Assembly (NCBI RefSeq): GCF_009749405.1 | Contig: NZ_WBIQ01000007.1 | Span: forward strand, 62,001-126,000 | DNA: 64,000 nt | Reading direction: 5' to 3' | Source: Agromyces lapidis | GTDB taxonomy: Bacteria; Actinomycetota; Actinomycetes; Actinomycetales; Microbacteriaceae | Shown here: in pieces, positions 10,034-19,378 of the stretch | Layout of the letters: each line of letters starts with the position of its first letter | Position numbering within the stretch: position 1 is the stretch's first letter | Translations under genes and position numbers: made by a program | Notes under the pieces: model-generated | Database searches by the model: none | Told to the model about the DNA's origin: nothing | What the model saw: the letters and a program-made list of their open reading frames with translations, nothing else

Positions 10034-10623
10034 GCGCTGTGCCGGCCCAGTCCCTGCCCGCGCCCCGGCGTGCACCCGAGCGGCCCCGCTGGCTGCGTCC
10101 CGCCCCCGAGCCCGGCACCGGGCGGGCGAAGCCCCGCCTCGCCTACGCGATCATCGCCGTGGCGGGGGTCGCGGTCATCGTGGTCGCGCAGTTGCTGCTG
10201 TCGATCGCGATCACGCAGGGCGCCTACGACATCGACCACGCGACCATGCAGCAGACGACGCTCGACCGCCAGGAGCAGCAGCTCCGCGAGGACCTCGATC
10301 GGGTCGAGTCGCCCCAGTACCTCGCGGCGAACGCCGAAGCCCTCGGCATGGTGCCGAACTCGAACCCCGTGTTCCTGCGGCTCTCCGACGGCTCGGTGAG
10401 CGGCGACCCGTCGGCCGCGGTCGGCGGTGCCGCGGCATCCGCGCCGCTCGTCCCGAATGCCCTCATCGACGGCGTGCCGCTCGTGACCGAGCAGCCCGCA
10501 GTGGAGACTCCGAAGGGCGGGGCCGCAGCGGGGGCTGCAAGCGAGGCGGGGGCGGAGGCGCCCGTCGAGGCTCCGGTCGCTCCGCCGGCGGGTGACGGCC
10601 TGCCGACTCCCGCCACCCATTAG
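10030..10623 (+). CDS. ftsL: FtsL-like divisome membrane protein
   Basis: A 197-aa bitopic protein in the ftsL position. It has a cytoplasmic proline/arginine-rich stretch, one membrane span (about residues 39-61, [24 protein letters not shown]), then a short extracytoplasmic heptad-like region ([38 protein letters not shown]) typical of FtsL/DivIC partners. The tail is low-complexity Ala/Pro/Gly. FtsL with FtsB and FtsQ activates FtsWI. Sequence similarity in this family is weak; assignment rests on position and topology. Confidence 0.75.
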   Translation: MSAVPAQSLPAPRRAPERPRWLRPAPEPGTGRAKPRLAYAIIAVAGVAVIVVAQLLLSIAITQGAYDIDHATMQQTTLDRQEQQLREDLDRVESPQYLAANAEALGMVPNSNPVFLRLSDGSVSGDPSAAVGGAAASAPLVPNALIDGVPLVTEQPAVETPKGGAAAGAASEAGAEAPVEAPVAPPAGDGLPTPATH

Positions 10624-10659
10624 CACCACCACGACGAGCACGAACGAGGACCGCAGCGG

Positions 10660-12477
10660 ATGAACCGGACGAGTCGACACCCCATGCGCAGGATCCTCGC
10701 CTCGGCGGTGGTGCTCGTCGTGCTGGTCGGGGTGTTCGTCGTGAAGCTCGTCGACATCCAGGTGGTGCGCGCCTCGGCGTTGAACGCGAAATCCCAGGAC
10801 GCGAGGTCGCAGCCCGTCAAGGTGTGGGGCGCCCGCGGCGACATCGTCGACGCGAACGGCACGGTGCTCGCCGACAGCGTGATGCGCTACGACATCGTGA
10901 TCTCGCCGAAGCAGGCGAAGCTCGCGGTCGTCGAACGCAAGCAGAAGCAGGATCCCAAGCACAAGGCCGACGTGACCACCGAGGAGCTCGTGGCCGAGCT
11001 CGCACCGGTCGCCGCCGAGCTCGGGCCGCTCGTCGGCCTCACGGGCGACCAGGTGATCGGCGTCATCACCTCGAAGCTGGCCGAAGACCCCGACTCCGAC
11101 TACGCCTTCCTCGCGAAGCAGGTCGACACGACGGCCTACGAAGCGGTGAAGGCCCTCGACATCGCGTGGGTGTACGCAGAGAAGCACCCGAGCCGCACCT
11201 ATCCGAACGGCGCGGTCGGCGGCAACCTGCTCGGCTTCGTGCAGGCCGACGACGGCACCCCGCTCGCGGGGCTCGAGCTCGCCGAGGACCAGTGCCTCGC
11301 CGGCGCCGACGGCGAGGTGAGCTACCTCCACAGCGCGGCCGACTGGGTGCCGATCCCCGGCAGCGAGATCGTGCACGAGCAGGCGAAGGACGGGGGCACG
11401 CTGAAGCTCACGATCGACGCCGACCTGCAGTACTACGTGCAGCGCGTCGCCGAGGAGCAGCGCCGCGCGGTCGGCGCCGACTGGGCCACGGTGACGGTCA
11501 TGGAGGTGAAGACGGGGCGCCTGCTCGCGATCGCGGACGTGCCGACGGTCGACCCCAACGATCCCTCGGCGACCGACGCCGAAGACCGCGGCTCGCGTGC
11601 CTTCACGGCGCCGTTCGAGCCCGGCTCGACCTTCAAGGCGCTCACCGCGGCGTCGGTGCTCGACGCGGGCAAGGCGACACCGGTCGACCAGATCATCGCG
11701 CCGTACAGGTACCTGCCGCCGAACGGGGCGAACATCAACGACAGCTCGTACCACGACGACGAGCGGCTGACCCTCACGGGCGTGCTCGTCGACTCGTCGA
11801 ACACCGGCATGTCGATGTTCGGCGAGCGGATCAGCGATCGGCAGCGCTACGACGACATGCTCGACTTCGGCCTGGGGGAGCAGACCGAGGTCGGGTTCCC
11901 CGAGGAGGCCGCCGGTGACCTGCACGGCGACCCCGACGACTGGGACAACCAGACGAAGTACGCGACGATGTTCGGCCAGGGTCTCACCACGACCGCCGTG
12001 CAGATCGCGAGCGTCTACCAGACGCTGGCGAACGGCGGCGTGCGCATGCCCGTCACGCTCGTCGACGGATGCACGACCGCCGACGGCGAGACCACCTCGC
12101 CGCCCGCGCAGGGCACCCGGGTCGTCTCCGAGCAGGCGGCCGACGACACGAGCGCGATGCTCGAGCGCGTCTACGCCGAAGGCTGGCTCGCCGACCAGTG
12201 GGAGATCCCCGGGTACCGCGTCGCGGCGAAGACCGGCACCGCGCAGGTGGCGGGCCCAGACGGGCAGTACCTGCCGGGCTACCTCGTCTCCGTCTCGGGC
12301 TTCGCGCCCGCCGACGATCCCGAGTTCGTCGTTTCGGTGAGCTTCCAGAATGCCGTTAAGATGAACTCGTCCGCCGCATCCGCTCCCGTCTTCCAAGAGG
12401 TGATGAGCCAGGTGCTGAAGAAGTATCGGACCGTTCCATCCGGCGCCCCGGCGCCCGATCTGCCAGCCACCTGGTGA
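10660..12477 (+). CDS. ftsI: Septal peptidoglycan transpeptidase FtsI (PBP3/PBP2 class B)
   Basis: A 605-aa class B penicillin-binding protein that cross-links septal peptidoglycan with FtsW. An N-terminal signal anchor (about residues 9-31, ILASAVVLVVLVGVFVVKLVDIQ) precedes the dimerisation region and the transpeptidase domain with S323-T-F-K326, S379-S-N and K524-T-G. All active-site residues are present. GAGGA about 10 nt upstream supports the ATG. murE follows after 13 nt. Confidence 0.95.
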   Translation: MNRTSRHPMRRILASAVVLVVLVGVFVVKLVDIQVVRASALNAKSQDARSQPVKVWGARGDIVDANGTVLADSVMRYDIVISPKQAKLAVVERKQKQDPKHKADVTTEELVAELAPVAAELGPLVGLTGDQVIGVITSKLAEDPDSDYAFLAKQVDTTAYEAVKALDIAWVYAEKHPSRTYPNGAVGGNLLGFVQADDGTPLAGLELAEDQCLAGADGEVSYLHSAADWVPIPGSEIVHEQAKDGGTLKLTIDADLQYYVQRVAEEQRRAVGADWATVTVMEVKTGRLLAIADVPTVDPNDPSATDAEDRGSRAFTAPFEPGSTFKALTAASVLDAGKATPVDQIIAPYRYLPPNGANINDSSYHDDERLTLTGVLVDSSNTGMSMFGERISDRQRYDDMLDFGLGEQTEVGFPEEAAGDLHGDPDDWDNQTKYATMFGQGLTTTAVQIASVYQTLANGGVRMPVTLVDGCTTADGETTSPPAQGTRVVSEQAADDTSAMLERVYAEGWLADQWEIPGYRVAAKTGTAQVAGPDGQYLPGYLVSVSGFAPADDPEFVVSVSFQNAVKMNSSAASAPVFQEVMSQVLKKYRTVPSGAPAPDLPATW

Positions 12478-12490
12478 GAAAGTTGGGTTC

Positions 12491-14038
12491 GTGACCGGAT
12501 CGCCTCCCACGGCCCTCCGGCCGCAGCACCCGAGCCCCCGATCGCTCCGCGGCCTCGCCGAGGAGTTCGGGTTCGACGTGCGCGGCGAGCTCGGCGACCT
12601 CGAGGTCACCGGTGCGGGTCTCGCCTCGGGCGCGGTGCGCCCCGGCGACCTCTACGTCGGGGTTCCCGGGCGCAATGCCCACGGGGCGCAGTACGCCGTC
12701 GCCGCGCGCGACGCGGGCGCGGTCGCCGTGCTGACCGACGAGGCCGGCGCGACCTTGGCCGCCGACTCCGGGCTCCCCATCCTCGTGACGCCCGACGCGC
12801 GTGCCGCGCTCGGCGAGGTCGCCGCGTGGATCCACCGCACCACCGAGAATCCGGCGACGACGTTCGCGGTGACCGGCACCAACGGCAAGACGAGCGTCGT
12901 GTACCTGCTCTACGGCATCCTGCGGCAGCTCGGCGTCGTCGCCGGCCTCACCTCGACGGCCGAGCGGCGCATCGGCGACGAGGCCGTCACGAGCTCGCTG
13001 ACGACCCCCGAGGCGAGCGAGCTGCATGCGCTCCTCGCCCGCATGCGCGAGGTCGAGGTGCGGGCGGTCGGCATCGAGGTGTCGGCGCAGGCGCTCTCGC
13101 GGCACCGCGTCGACGGGCTCGTCTTCGATGTCGCGGGCTTCACGAACCTCACGCACGACCACCTCGACGACTACGCCGACATGGACGAGTACTTCGAGGC
13201 GAAGCGCGAGCTCTTCCAGCCCGACCGCGCGCGGCGCGGCGTCGTCACCGTCGACTCCGAGTGGGGTCGCCGACTGGTCGCCGAGTCGCGCATCCCGGTG
13301 ACGACGCTGACGAGCGAGGCTGCGGTGCCCGCCGACTGGCGCCTCACCGTCCTCGAGGAAGCGGCGGCGTACACGGCCTTCGCGCTCGAGGCTCCCGACG
13401 GACGTCGCCTCGAGACCCGCGTGCCGCTGCTCGGCTGGTACATGGCGGCGAACGCGGCGCTCGCGATCGTCATGCTCACCGAGGCGGGCTACGACCTCGA
13501 CCGCATCTCCGCCGCACTCGAGCGCGACGGCGGCATCGACGCGTACATCCCGGGCCGCGCCGAGCGCATCTCGGGCGATCGCGGCCCCATCGTCTACATC
13601 GACTACGGGCACAGCCCCGACGCGTTCCTCCAGACGCTCGGCGCGATCCGCCGCTCGACCTCGGGCCGGGTCATCATGGTGTTCGGCGCCGACGGCGACC
13701 GCGACACGACCAAGCGCGCCGAGATGGGGGCGATCGCCGCACGCGGCGCCGACGTCGTCGTCGTCACCGACTTCCATCCGCGATTCGAAGATCCCGCGGC
13801 GATCCGCGCCGCGCTCATCACCGGTGCACGCGAGGCCGTGCCCGAGCGCGAGATCCACGAGATCGCCGACCCGAAGGCGGCGTTCCGCGCCGCACTGGCC
13901 CTCGCCGACGACGGCGACGCCATCCTCTACGCCGGCCCCGGCCACGAGGACTACCACGAGGTGAAAGGCGTGAAGATCCCGTACTCGGCACGTGAGGACT
14001 CCAAGCAGGCGCTCCGCGAAGCGGGGTGGCTCGAATGA
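12491..14038 (+). CDS. murE: UDP-MurNAc-tripeptide ligase MurE, unusual substrate motif
   Basis: A 515-aa Mur ligase that adds the third residue to UDP-MurNAc-L-Ala-D-Glu. ATP site TGTNGKTSVV (about residues 126-135), TTPEASEL, and the C-terminal GHEDYHEVKG block are present. The motif that selects the third amino acid, DNPR in meso-DAP enzymes, reads F428-H-P-R431 (DFHPRFEDP) here, so D and N are replaced. Members of Microbacteriaceae use diaminobutyrate, lysine, ornithine or homoserine at this position; the true substrate cannot be read from sequence. GTG start; the stop overlaps murF (ATGA). Confidence 0.92.
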   Translation: MTGSPPTALRPQHPSPRSLRGLAEEFGFDVRGELGDLEVTGAGLASGAVRPGDLYVGVPGRNAHGAQYAVAARDAGAVAVLTDEAGATLAADSGLPILVTPDARAALGEVAAWIHRTTENPATTFAVTGTNGKTSVVYLLYGILRQLGVVAGLTSTAERRIGDEAVTSSLTTPEASELHALLARMREVEVRAVGIEVSAQALSRHRVDGLVFDVAGFTNLTHDHLDDYADMDEYFEAKRELFQPDRARRGVVTVDSEWGRRLVAESRIPVTTLTSEAAVPADWRLTVLEEAAAYTAFALEAPDGRRLETRVPLLGWYMAANAALAIVMLTEAGYDLDRISAALERDGGIDAYIPGRAERISGDRGPIVYIDYGHSPDAFLQTLGAIRRSTSGRVIMVFGADGDRDTTKRAEMGAIAARGADVVVVTDFHPRFEDPAAIRAALITGAREAVPEREIHEIADPKAAFRAALALADDGDAILYAGPGHEDYHEVKGVKIPYSAREDSKQALREAGWLE

Positions 14039-15447
14039 TCGCGCTCACGCTCGCCGAGATCTCGGCCGCCGCGGGTGGCACGCTCCACCTCGACGGCGCG
14101 GCTGCGACCCCCGAGACCGTCGTCACGGGCGCCGTCACGACCGACTCGCGCGAGATCGGCGCGGGCGACGTCTTCGTCGCCAAGCGCGGCGAGTTCGACG
14201 ACGGCCACCGCTTCGCCCCGTCGGCCGTCGAGCGCGGTGCCTCCGTGCTCATCGTCGAACACGTGCTCGACCTCCCAGTGCCCCAGATCGTGGTCGCCGA
14301 CTCGATCGACGCCCTCGGCGCGCTCGCGACCGAGGTCGTGCGTCGAGTGCGCGAGCTCGGCAGGCTGCGCATCGTCGGCGTCACCGGATCGAACGGCAAG
14401 ACCACGACGAAGAACCTGTTGCGCGCCGTGCTCGAGAAGGTCGGCCCGACCGTCGCCGCGCGCGCCTCGTACAACAACGAGGTCGGCGCGCCCGTCACGA
14501 TGCTGGAGCTCGCAGAGGACACCGAGTTCCTCGTCGCCGAGATGGGTGCCTCGGGGGTCGGCGAGATCGCCCGGCTCATCCGCATGGCCCGCCCCGACGT
14601 CGGCATCGTGCTGAAGGTCGGCCTCGCCCACGCCGGCGAATTCGGCGGCATCGAGAAGACCGTGCAGGCGAAGTCCGAGATGGTCACCGACCTGCACCCG
14701 GGCGATGTCGCGGTGCTCAACGCCGACGACCCGCGCGTCGTGCCGATGGCCGGGCTCACGAAGGCCCGCGTGGTCTGGTTCGGACTGGGCGACACCGCCG
14801 AGGTGCGTGCGACCGAGCTCCGCGCCCACGCTCGCGGCACCGACTTCACCGTCACCGTGCCCGGCGGCGAGCAGGCCCGGGTGCACTTCGGGGTACTCGG
14901 TGAGCATCACGTCATGAACGCGCTGGCCGCGGTCGCGGCATCCGTCGAGCTCGGCGTGCCCCTCGCCGACGTCGTCGCCGCACTCGAGCAGGTGACCCTC
15001 GCCGAACGCTGGCGCATGCAGCTCATGGGCGGGCGCGACGGCATCACCGTCATCAACGACGCGTACAACGCGAGCCCCGACTCGATGTCGGCCGCGCTCA
15101 AGACGCTCGCGCAGGTGCAGGAGCCGGGCAGCCGCACGATCGCCGTCCTCGGCGAGATGAGCGAGCTCGGCGAGTTCTCGGGGGAGGAGCACGACCGCAT
15201 CGGCCTGCTCGCCGTGCGCCTCGGGATCTCGCAGCTCGTCGTCGTCGGCCAGGCCGCACGTCGGCTGCACATCTCGGCGATCAACGAAGGATCGTGGGAC
15301 GGCGAATCGGCGTACGTCGAGACGGCCGATGAGGCCTTCGAACTCGTCACCGCGGGCGCCCGCCCCGGCGACACGATATTGGTGAAATCGTCGAACTCGG
15401 CGGGTCTCCGCCTGCTCGGCGACCGACTGGGAGAATGGTTCGCGTGA
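14035..15447 (+). CDS. murF: UDP-MurNAc-tripeptide:D-alanyl-D-alanine ligase MurF
   Basis: A 470-aa Mur ligase that adds D-Ala-D-Ala to complete UDP-MurNAc-pentapeptide. ATP loop [13 protein letters not shown] (about residues 117-129), [26 protein letters not shown] and [11 protein letters not shown] are family blocks. The ATG overlaps the murE stop. The last 38 bases of the gene (15410-15447) are repeated 77 bp downstream, just before mraY, so the gene end and its coupling signal have been duplicated. Confidence 0.95.
   Translation: MIALTLAEISAAAGGTLHLDGAAATPETVVTGAVTTDSREIGAGDVFVAKRGEFDDGHRFAPSAVERGASVLIVEHVLDLPVPQIVVADSIDALGALATEVVRRVRELGRLRIVGVTGSNGKTTTKNLLRAVLEKVGPTVAARASYNNEVGAPVTMLELAEDTEFLVAEMGASGVGEIARLIRMARPDVGIVLKVGLAHAGEFGGIEKTVQAKSEMVTDLHPGDVAVLNADDPRVVPMAGLTKARVVWFGLGDTAEVRATELRAHARGTDFTVTVPGGEQARVHFGVLGEHHVMNALAAVAASVELGVPLADVVAALEQVTLAERWRMQLMGGRDGITVINDAYNASPDSMSAALKTLAQVQEPGSRTIAVLGEMSELGEFSGEEHDRIGLLAVRLGISQLVVVGQAARRLHISAINEGSWDGESAYVETADEAFELVTAGARPGDTILVKSSNSAGLRLLGDRLGEWFA
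15410..15447 (+). repeat. 38-bp direct repeat, copy 1 (murF 3' end)
   Basis: Identical to 15487-15524. It encodes the last murF residues ([11 protein letters not shown]) and stop, with GGGAG and GTGA near its end. Confidence 0.95.
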
Positions 15448-15524
15448 ACGCTGTTCATCACCGCGACGAGGCTGGGCAGTCGAACTGCCTGCTCGGCGAC
15501 CGACTGGGAGAATGGTTCGCGTGA
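15444..15524 (+). CDS. 26-codon linker ORF between murF and mraY
   Basis: The GTG at 15444 overlaps the murF stop (GTGA), and the TGA at 15522-15524 overlaps the mraY GTG at 15521 in the same way. Its last 12 residues repeat the MurF C-terminus ([11 protein letters not shown] preceded by C), because of the 38-bp duplication. GGGAG lies 8 nt before the start, as for mraY. It probably keeps ribosomes coupled across the insertion; a function for the peptide itself is not implied. No homology is recognised. Confidence 0.45.
   Translation: MNAVHHRDEAGQSNCLLGDRLGEWFA
15487..15524 (+). repeat. 38-bp direct repeat, copy 2 (mraY leader)
   Basis: Identical to 15410-15447. Here it supplies the GGGAG ribosome site and the GTG start of mraY, rather than the murF end. 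Confidence 0.95.
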
Positions 15525-16618
15525 GAGCACTGCTGACCGCCGGAGCGTTGTCGCTCGCCTTCACGCTGTTCCTGACCCCGCTGTTCATCCGCCTGTTCAC
15601 GCGGATCGGCTGGGGCCAGTTCATCCGTGACGACGGGCCGCAGAGCCATCACGTCAAGCGCGGCACGCCCACGATGGGCGGCATCATCTTCATCCTCGGC
15701 ACCCTCTTCGGCTACTTCGTCGCGACGCTGCTCGTCTCGAACGAGCGGCCGACGGCCTCGGGCATGCTGGTGCTCCTGATGATGGTCGGCCTCGGTGCGG
15801 TCGGGTTCGTCGACGACTTCCTGAAGACGCGCAAGAAGCAGAGCCTCGGGCTCGGCGGCTGGGCGAAGGTCGCCGGACAGGTGCTCGTCGCGGCGCTGTT
15901 CGCCCTGCTCGCGCTGCAGTTCCCGAACGACCAGGGTGTGACGCCGGCGAACACGAAGATCTCGTTCATCCGCGATCTGCCGCTCGACTTCATGGTGTTC
16001 GGCACGTTCTTCGGCATCATCCTCTACGTCGTCTGGATCTGCCTGATCGCTGCGTCGACCTCGAACGGCGTCAACGTGACCGACGGCCTCGACGGCCTCG
16101 CCGGCGGCGCCTCGATCCTCGCGATCGGCTCGTTCGTCTTCATCGGCTTCTGGCAGTTCAACCAGGCGTGCGCTGCGATCGGTCTGAACCCGAGCGACGA
16201 GTACCGCTGCTACAACGTGCGCGACCCGCTCGACATCGCGATCGTCTCGGCCGCGATCGTCGGCGGCCTCATCGGATTCCTCTGGTGGAACACGAACCCG
16301 GCGAAGATCTACATGGGCGACACCGGCTCGCTCGGCCTCGGCGGCGCGCTCGCGGCGCTCGCGGTCGTGAGCCACACCGAGCTGCTCGTCATCATCATCG
16401 GCGGCCTCTTCGTCATCGAGACCGGCTCGGTCATCCTGCAGCGGGCCTACTTCAAGGCGACGCACGGCAAACGCATCTTCCTGATGAGCCCGATCCACCA
16501 TCACTTCGAACTGAAGGGGTGGGCCGAGGTCACGATCGTGGTGCGCTTCTGGATCATCGGCGGCCTCTTCGTCGCCGCCGGCGTCGGTGCGTTCTACTTC
16601 GAATGGCTGCAGAGCTGA
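15521..16618 (+). CDS. mraY: Phospho-MurNAc-pentapeptide transferase MraY
   Basis: A 365-aa polytopic membrane enzyme that moves phospho-MurNAc-pentapeptide to undecaprenyl phosphate (lipid I). Motifs: [26 protein letters not shown] (catalytic Asp pair), [27 protein letters not shown] and [13 protein letters not shown]; about ten membrane spans. The GTG at 15521 gives MRALLTAG, matching the usual MraY N-terminus, and has GGGAG 10 nt upstream. An in-frame upstream ATG at 15512 is part of the duplicated murF sequence and is rejected. The stop overlaps murD. Confidence 0.95.
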   Translation: MRALLTAGALSLAFTLFLTPLFIRLFTRIGWGQFIRDDGPQSHHVKRGTPTMGGIIFILGTLFGYFVATLLVSNERPTASGMLVLLMMVGLGAVGFVDDFLKTRKKQSLGLGGWAKVAGQVLVAALFALLALQFPNDQGVTPANTKISFIRDLPLDFMVFGTFFGIILYVVWICLIAASTSNGVNVTDGLDGLAGGASILAIGSFVFIGFWQFNQACAAIGLNPSDEYRCYNVRDPLDIAIVSAAIVGGLIGFLWWNTNPAKIYMGDTGSLGLGGALAALAVVSHTELLVIIIGGLFVIETGSVILQRAYFKATHGKRIFLMSPIHHHFELKGWAEVTIVVRFWIIGGLFVAAGVGAFYFEWLQS

Positions 16619-18159
16619 TGGCGGATGCCTCGGCACCGACCTCGAACCGCCTCGACACCCTCACGAGCTGGAACGCCGACTGGCGCGGGCTCAAGGTCGC
16701 GGTGCTCGGGGTGGGGGTCACCGGCTTCGCGGTCGCCGACACGCTCACCGAACTCGGCGCCGAGGTGCTCGTCGTGGCGCCCGAGGTCGATGACGACCGG
16801 GCGCGCATCCTCGAGGTGATCGGTGCGAGTCTCCTCCGCCACCCGCTCGACGCGGTGCCCGCCGAGCTCGAGGGGTTCGCGCCCGAGGTCGTCGTGGTCT
16901 CGCCGGGGTTCCACCCCGACCACCCCGTGCTCGAGTGGGCGGGCCGCGAAGGCATCGCCGTGTGGGGCGACATCGAGCTGGCCTGGCGCGTCCGCGACAA
17001 GGTGAACGCCGCCGAGTGGATCCTCGTGACCGGCACGAACGGCAAGACGACGACCGTGCAGATGACCGCGACGTTCCTCGCGGCGAACGGGCTGCGGGCG
17101 GCGCCGTGCGGCAACATCGGCGTGCCGGTGCTCGACGCCGTACGCGACCCGGGCGGGTTCGACGTGCTCGTGGTCGAACTCTCGAGCTATCAGCTGCACC
17201 ACCTTCCGACGCTGGGGGCCGGCGCAGTGCACCCGTGGGCGAGCGTCGTGCTCAACATCGCCGACGACCACCTCGACTGGCACGGCTCGTTCGAGGCCTA
17301 CCGCGCGGCGAAGGCGAAGGTGTACGAGAACACGAAGCACGCGTGCATCTACAACCGCGCCGACGAGGCGACGAGACGCATGGTCGAGGACGCCGAGGTC
17401 GAAGAGGGAGCCAGGGCGATCGGCTTCGGCCTCGAGGTGCCTGGGCCGAGCGACTTCGGTGTCGTCGAGGGCATCCTCGTCGACCGCGCCTACCTCGACG
17501 ACCGGCGCAACTCGGCGCTCGAGATCACGACGCGCGTCGAGCTCGAACCGCGCGGGCTCGATGCGCCGCACGTCGTGGCGAACATCCTCGCCGCGTCGGC
17601 GCTCGCGCGCTCGTTCGGAGTTCCGGTCGGGGTCATCCATGATGCGCTGAACGACTTCCGGCTCGACGCGCACCGCATCGAGACCGTCGCCGTCGCGGGG
17701 GGCGTGCGCTGGATCGACGACTCGAAGGCCACGAATCCGCACGCCGCCGAGGCGTCGCTGCGGGCGTTCGGCCGCGTCGTCTGGATCGTCGGCGGGCTCC
17801 TCAAGGGCGTCGACGCCGATGCGCTCGTCGCGGCGCACGTCGGGCGGCTCCGAGCGGCGATCGTGATCGGCGTCGACCGTGAACTCCTCGTCGCGGCGTT
17901 CCGCCGACACGCGCCCGAGCTGCCCCTCTTCGAGGTGATGGCCGACGACACTGAACAGGTGATGCCCGAGGCGGTCGCACTGGCCGCATCGGTCGCTGCA
18001 GAGGGCGACACCGTGCTGCTCGCGCCCGCTGCGGCGTCGATGGACCAGTTCGCCGACTACGGCGATCGCGGCCGGCGGTTCCACGAGGCGGTCAGAACGA
18101 TGCTGGGAGGTGAGGCGGATGGCGACTCCGCCCCGCTCGACCCGTCGCCAGAAGGCTGA
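16618..18159 (+). CDS. murD: UDP-MurNAc-L-alanine:D-glutamate ligase MurD
   Basis: A 513-aa ligase that adds D-Glu to UDP-MurNAc-L-Ala. It has VLGVGVTGFAVADTL (UDP-binding N-domain), ATP loop VTGTNGKTTTVQM (about residues 136-148), NIADDHLDWHGS, and WIDDSKATNPHAAEASL. The ATG at 16618 shares its A with the mraY stop (TGATG). An alternative in-frame ATG at 16603 lies inside mraY. The 3' end overlaps ftsW by 41 bp. Confidence 0.93.
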   Translation: MADASAPTSNRLDTLTSWNADWRGLKVAVLGVGVTGFAVADTLTELGAEVLVVAPEVDDDRARILEVIGASLLRHPLDAVPAELEGFAPEVVVVSPGFHPDHPVLEWAGREGIAVWGDIELAWRVRDKVNAAEWILVTGTNGKTTTVQMTATFLAANGLRAAPCGNIGVPVLDAVRDPGGFDVLVVELSSYQLHHLPTLGAGAVHPWASVVLNIADDHLDWHGSFEAYRAAKAKVYENTKHACIYNRADEATRRMVEDAEVEEGARAIGFGLEVPGPSDFGVVEGILVDRAYLDDRRNSALEITTRVELEPRGLDAPHVVANILAASALARSFGVPVGVIHDALNDFRLDAHRIETVAVAGGVRWIDDSKATNPHAAEASLRAFGRVVWIVGGLLKGVDADALVAAHVGRLRAAIVIGVDRELLVAAFRRHAPELPLFEVMADDTEQVMPEAVALAASVAAEGDTVLLAPAAASMDQFADYGDRGRRFHEAVRTMLGGEADGDSAPLDPSPEG

Positions 18160-19378
18160 CCAGCAGGGCGTCTCGGCCGCCCGAATCCGGCTCGGGCGGG
18201 TCTTCCGCGTCGAGTCGGCCGACTACTTCCTGCTGCTCGGCACGACGCTCTTCCTCGTCGTGCTCGGCCTCGTCATGGTGCTCTCGGCGTCGCTTGTCGA
18301 GTCGTACCTCGAAGACGGGGGTCTTCTCGACCAGGCGATCCGCCAGGGCGTCTTCGCGATCATCGGCATCCCGGCGATGCTCATCGCGAGTCGCATGCCC
18401 GAGCAGTTCTGGATGCGCATCGCGTGGCCGGCACTGATCATCACCTGCATTCCCCAGCTGCTCGTGGTCGCCACCGACCTCGGCATCGAGGACGGCGGCA
18501 ACACCAACTGGCTTCGCGTCGGCCCGGTGCAGTTCCAGCCCTCGGAGTTCATCAAGGTCGCGCTCGTCATCTGGCTCGGGCTCATCGTCACGAAGAAGCA
18601 GGACAAGCTCGGCGACTTCACCCACGGGGTGCTGCCCATCCTGCTGGTCGGCGGCGGGGCGATCGGCCTCGTCCTCCTCGGCGGCGACCTCGGTACCGTG
18701 ATGATCATGGGGGCGATGCTGCTCGGCGCACTCTTCCTGATCGGGGTGCGGCTGCGCCTGTTGCTGCTGCCGATCGTCGTCGCGGTCGTGGGGTTCGTGA
18801 TCGTCGCGTTCTCGAGCGAGAACCGGATGCGACGCATCATGTCGTTCGTCGACTCGAACTGCGACACCGGGGCCGCCGACGCACTGAACTCGTGCTGGCA
18901 GGTCATGCACGGCACCTACGCCCTCGCGAACGGCGGCGTCTTCGGCGTCGGCCTCGGCAACTCGGCCGCGAAGTGGTCGTGGCTGCCGGCCGCCGACAAC
19001 GACTTCATCTTCGCCATCATCGGCGAGGAGCTCGGCCTCATCGGCGCGATCGTGGTCATCGGACTGTTCGTGCTGCTCGCGGTCGCCTTCGCCCGCGTGC
19101 TGCGGAGCGCCCGCACCATGTTCGCGAAGACCGTGACCGCGGCCGTGATGGTGTGGGTCATCGGCCAGGCCTGTGTCAATATCGGAGTCGTGCTCGGAGT
19201 CTTCCCCGTCCTCGGTGTCCCGCTGCCGCTCGTCTCGGCCGGTGGCACCGCCCTCCTGACGACCCTCGTCGCCATCGGCGTGGTGCTCTCGGTCGCCCGC
19301 GACCCCGAGGCGCCGGCGCGGGCGGCGGCGCGAACCGCGGCCCGCAGGGCTCGTGCGTCGGAGCGTGCCGCACGATGA
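18119..19378 (+). CDS. ftsW: Peptidoglycan glycosyltransferase FtsW
   Basis: A 419-aa SEDS-family membrane protein that polymerises lipid II at the septum with FtsI. It has about ten membrane spans, the NTNWLRVGPVQFQPSEFIKVALV block that carries the conserved family residues, and NGGVFGVGLGNS..WSWLPAADNDFIFAIIGEELGLIG near the C-terminus. The ATG at 18119 lies 8 nt after GGGAGG and inside the end of murD; a GTG nine bases upstream overlaps that site and is less likely. The stop overlaps the murG start (ATGA). Confidence 0.95.
   Translation: MATPPRSTRRQKADQQGVSAARIRLGRVFRVESADYFLLLGTTLFLVVLGLVMVLSASLVESYLEDGGLLDQAIRQGVFAIIGIPAMLIASRMPEQFWMRIAWPALIITCIPQLLVVATDLGIEDGGNTNWLRVGPVQFQPSEFIKVALVIWLGLIVTKKQDKLGDFTHGVLPILLVGGGAIGLVLLGGDLGTVMIMGAMLLGALFLIGVRLRLLLLPIVVAVVGFVIVAFSSENRMRRIMSFVDSNCDTGAADALNSCWQVMHGTYALANGGVFGVGLGNSAAKWSWLPAADNDFIFAIIGEELGLIGAIVVIGLFVLLAVAFARVLRSARTMFAKTVTAAVMVWVIGQACVNIGVVLGVFPVLGVPLPLVSAGGTALLTTLVAIGVVLSVARDPEAPARAAARTAARRARASERAAR

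Noticed and set aside
9814-12609. 931-codon antisense frame over ftsL and ftsI
   Set aside because: The forward genes have full catalytic motifs. The antisense product is low-complexity and has no homology that I recognise.
15512-15520. ATG at 15512 as mraY start
   Set aside because: It lies within the duplicated murF end, and the GTG at 15521 gives the conserved MraY N-terminus with a ribosome site.
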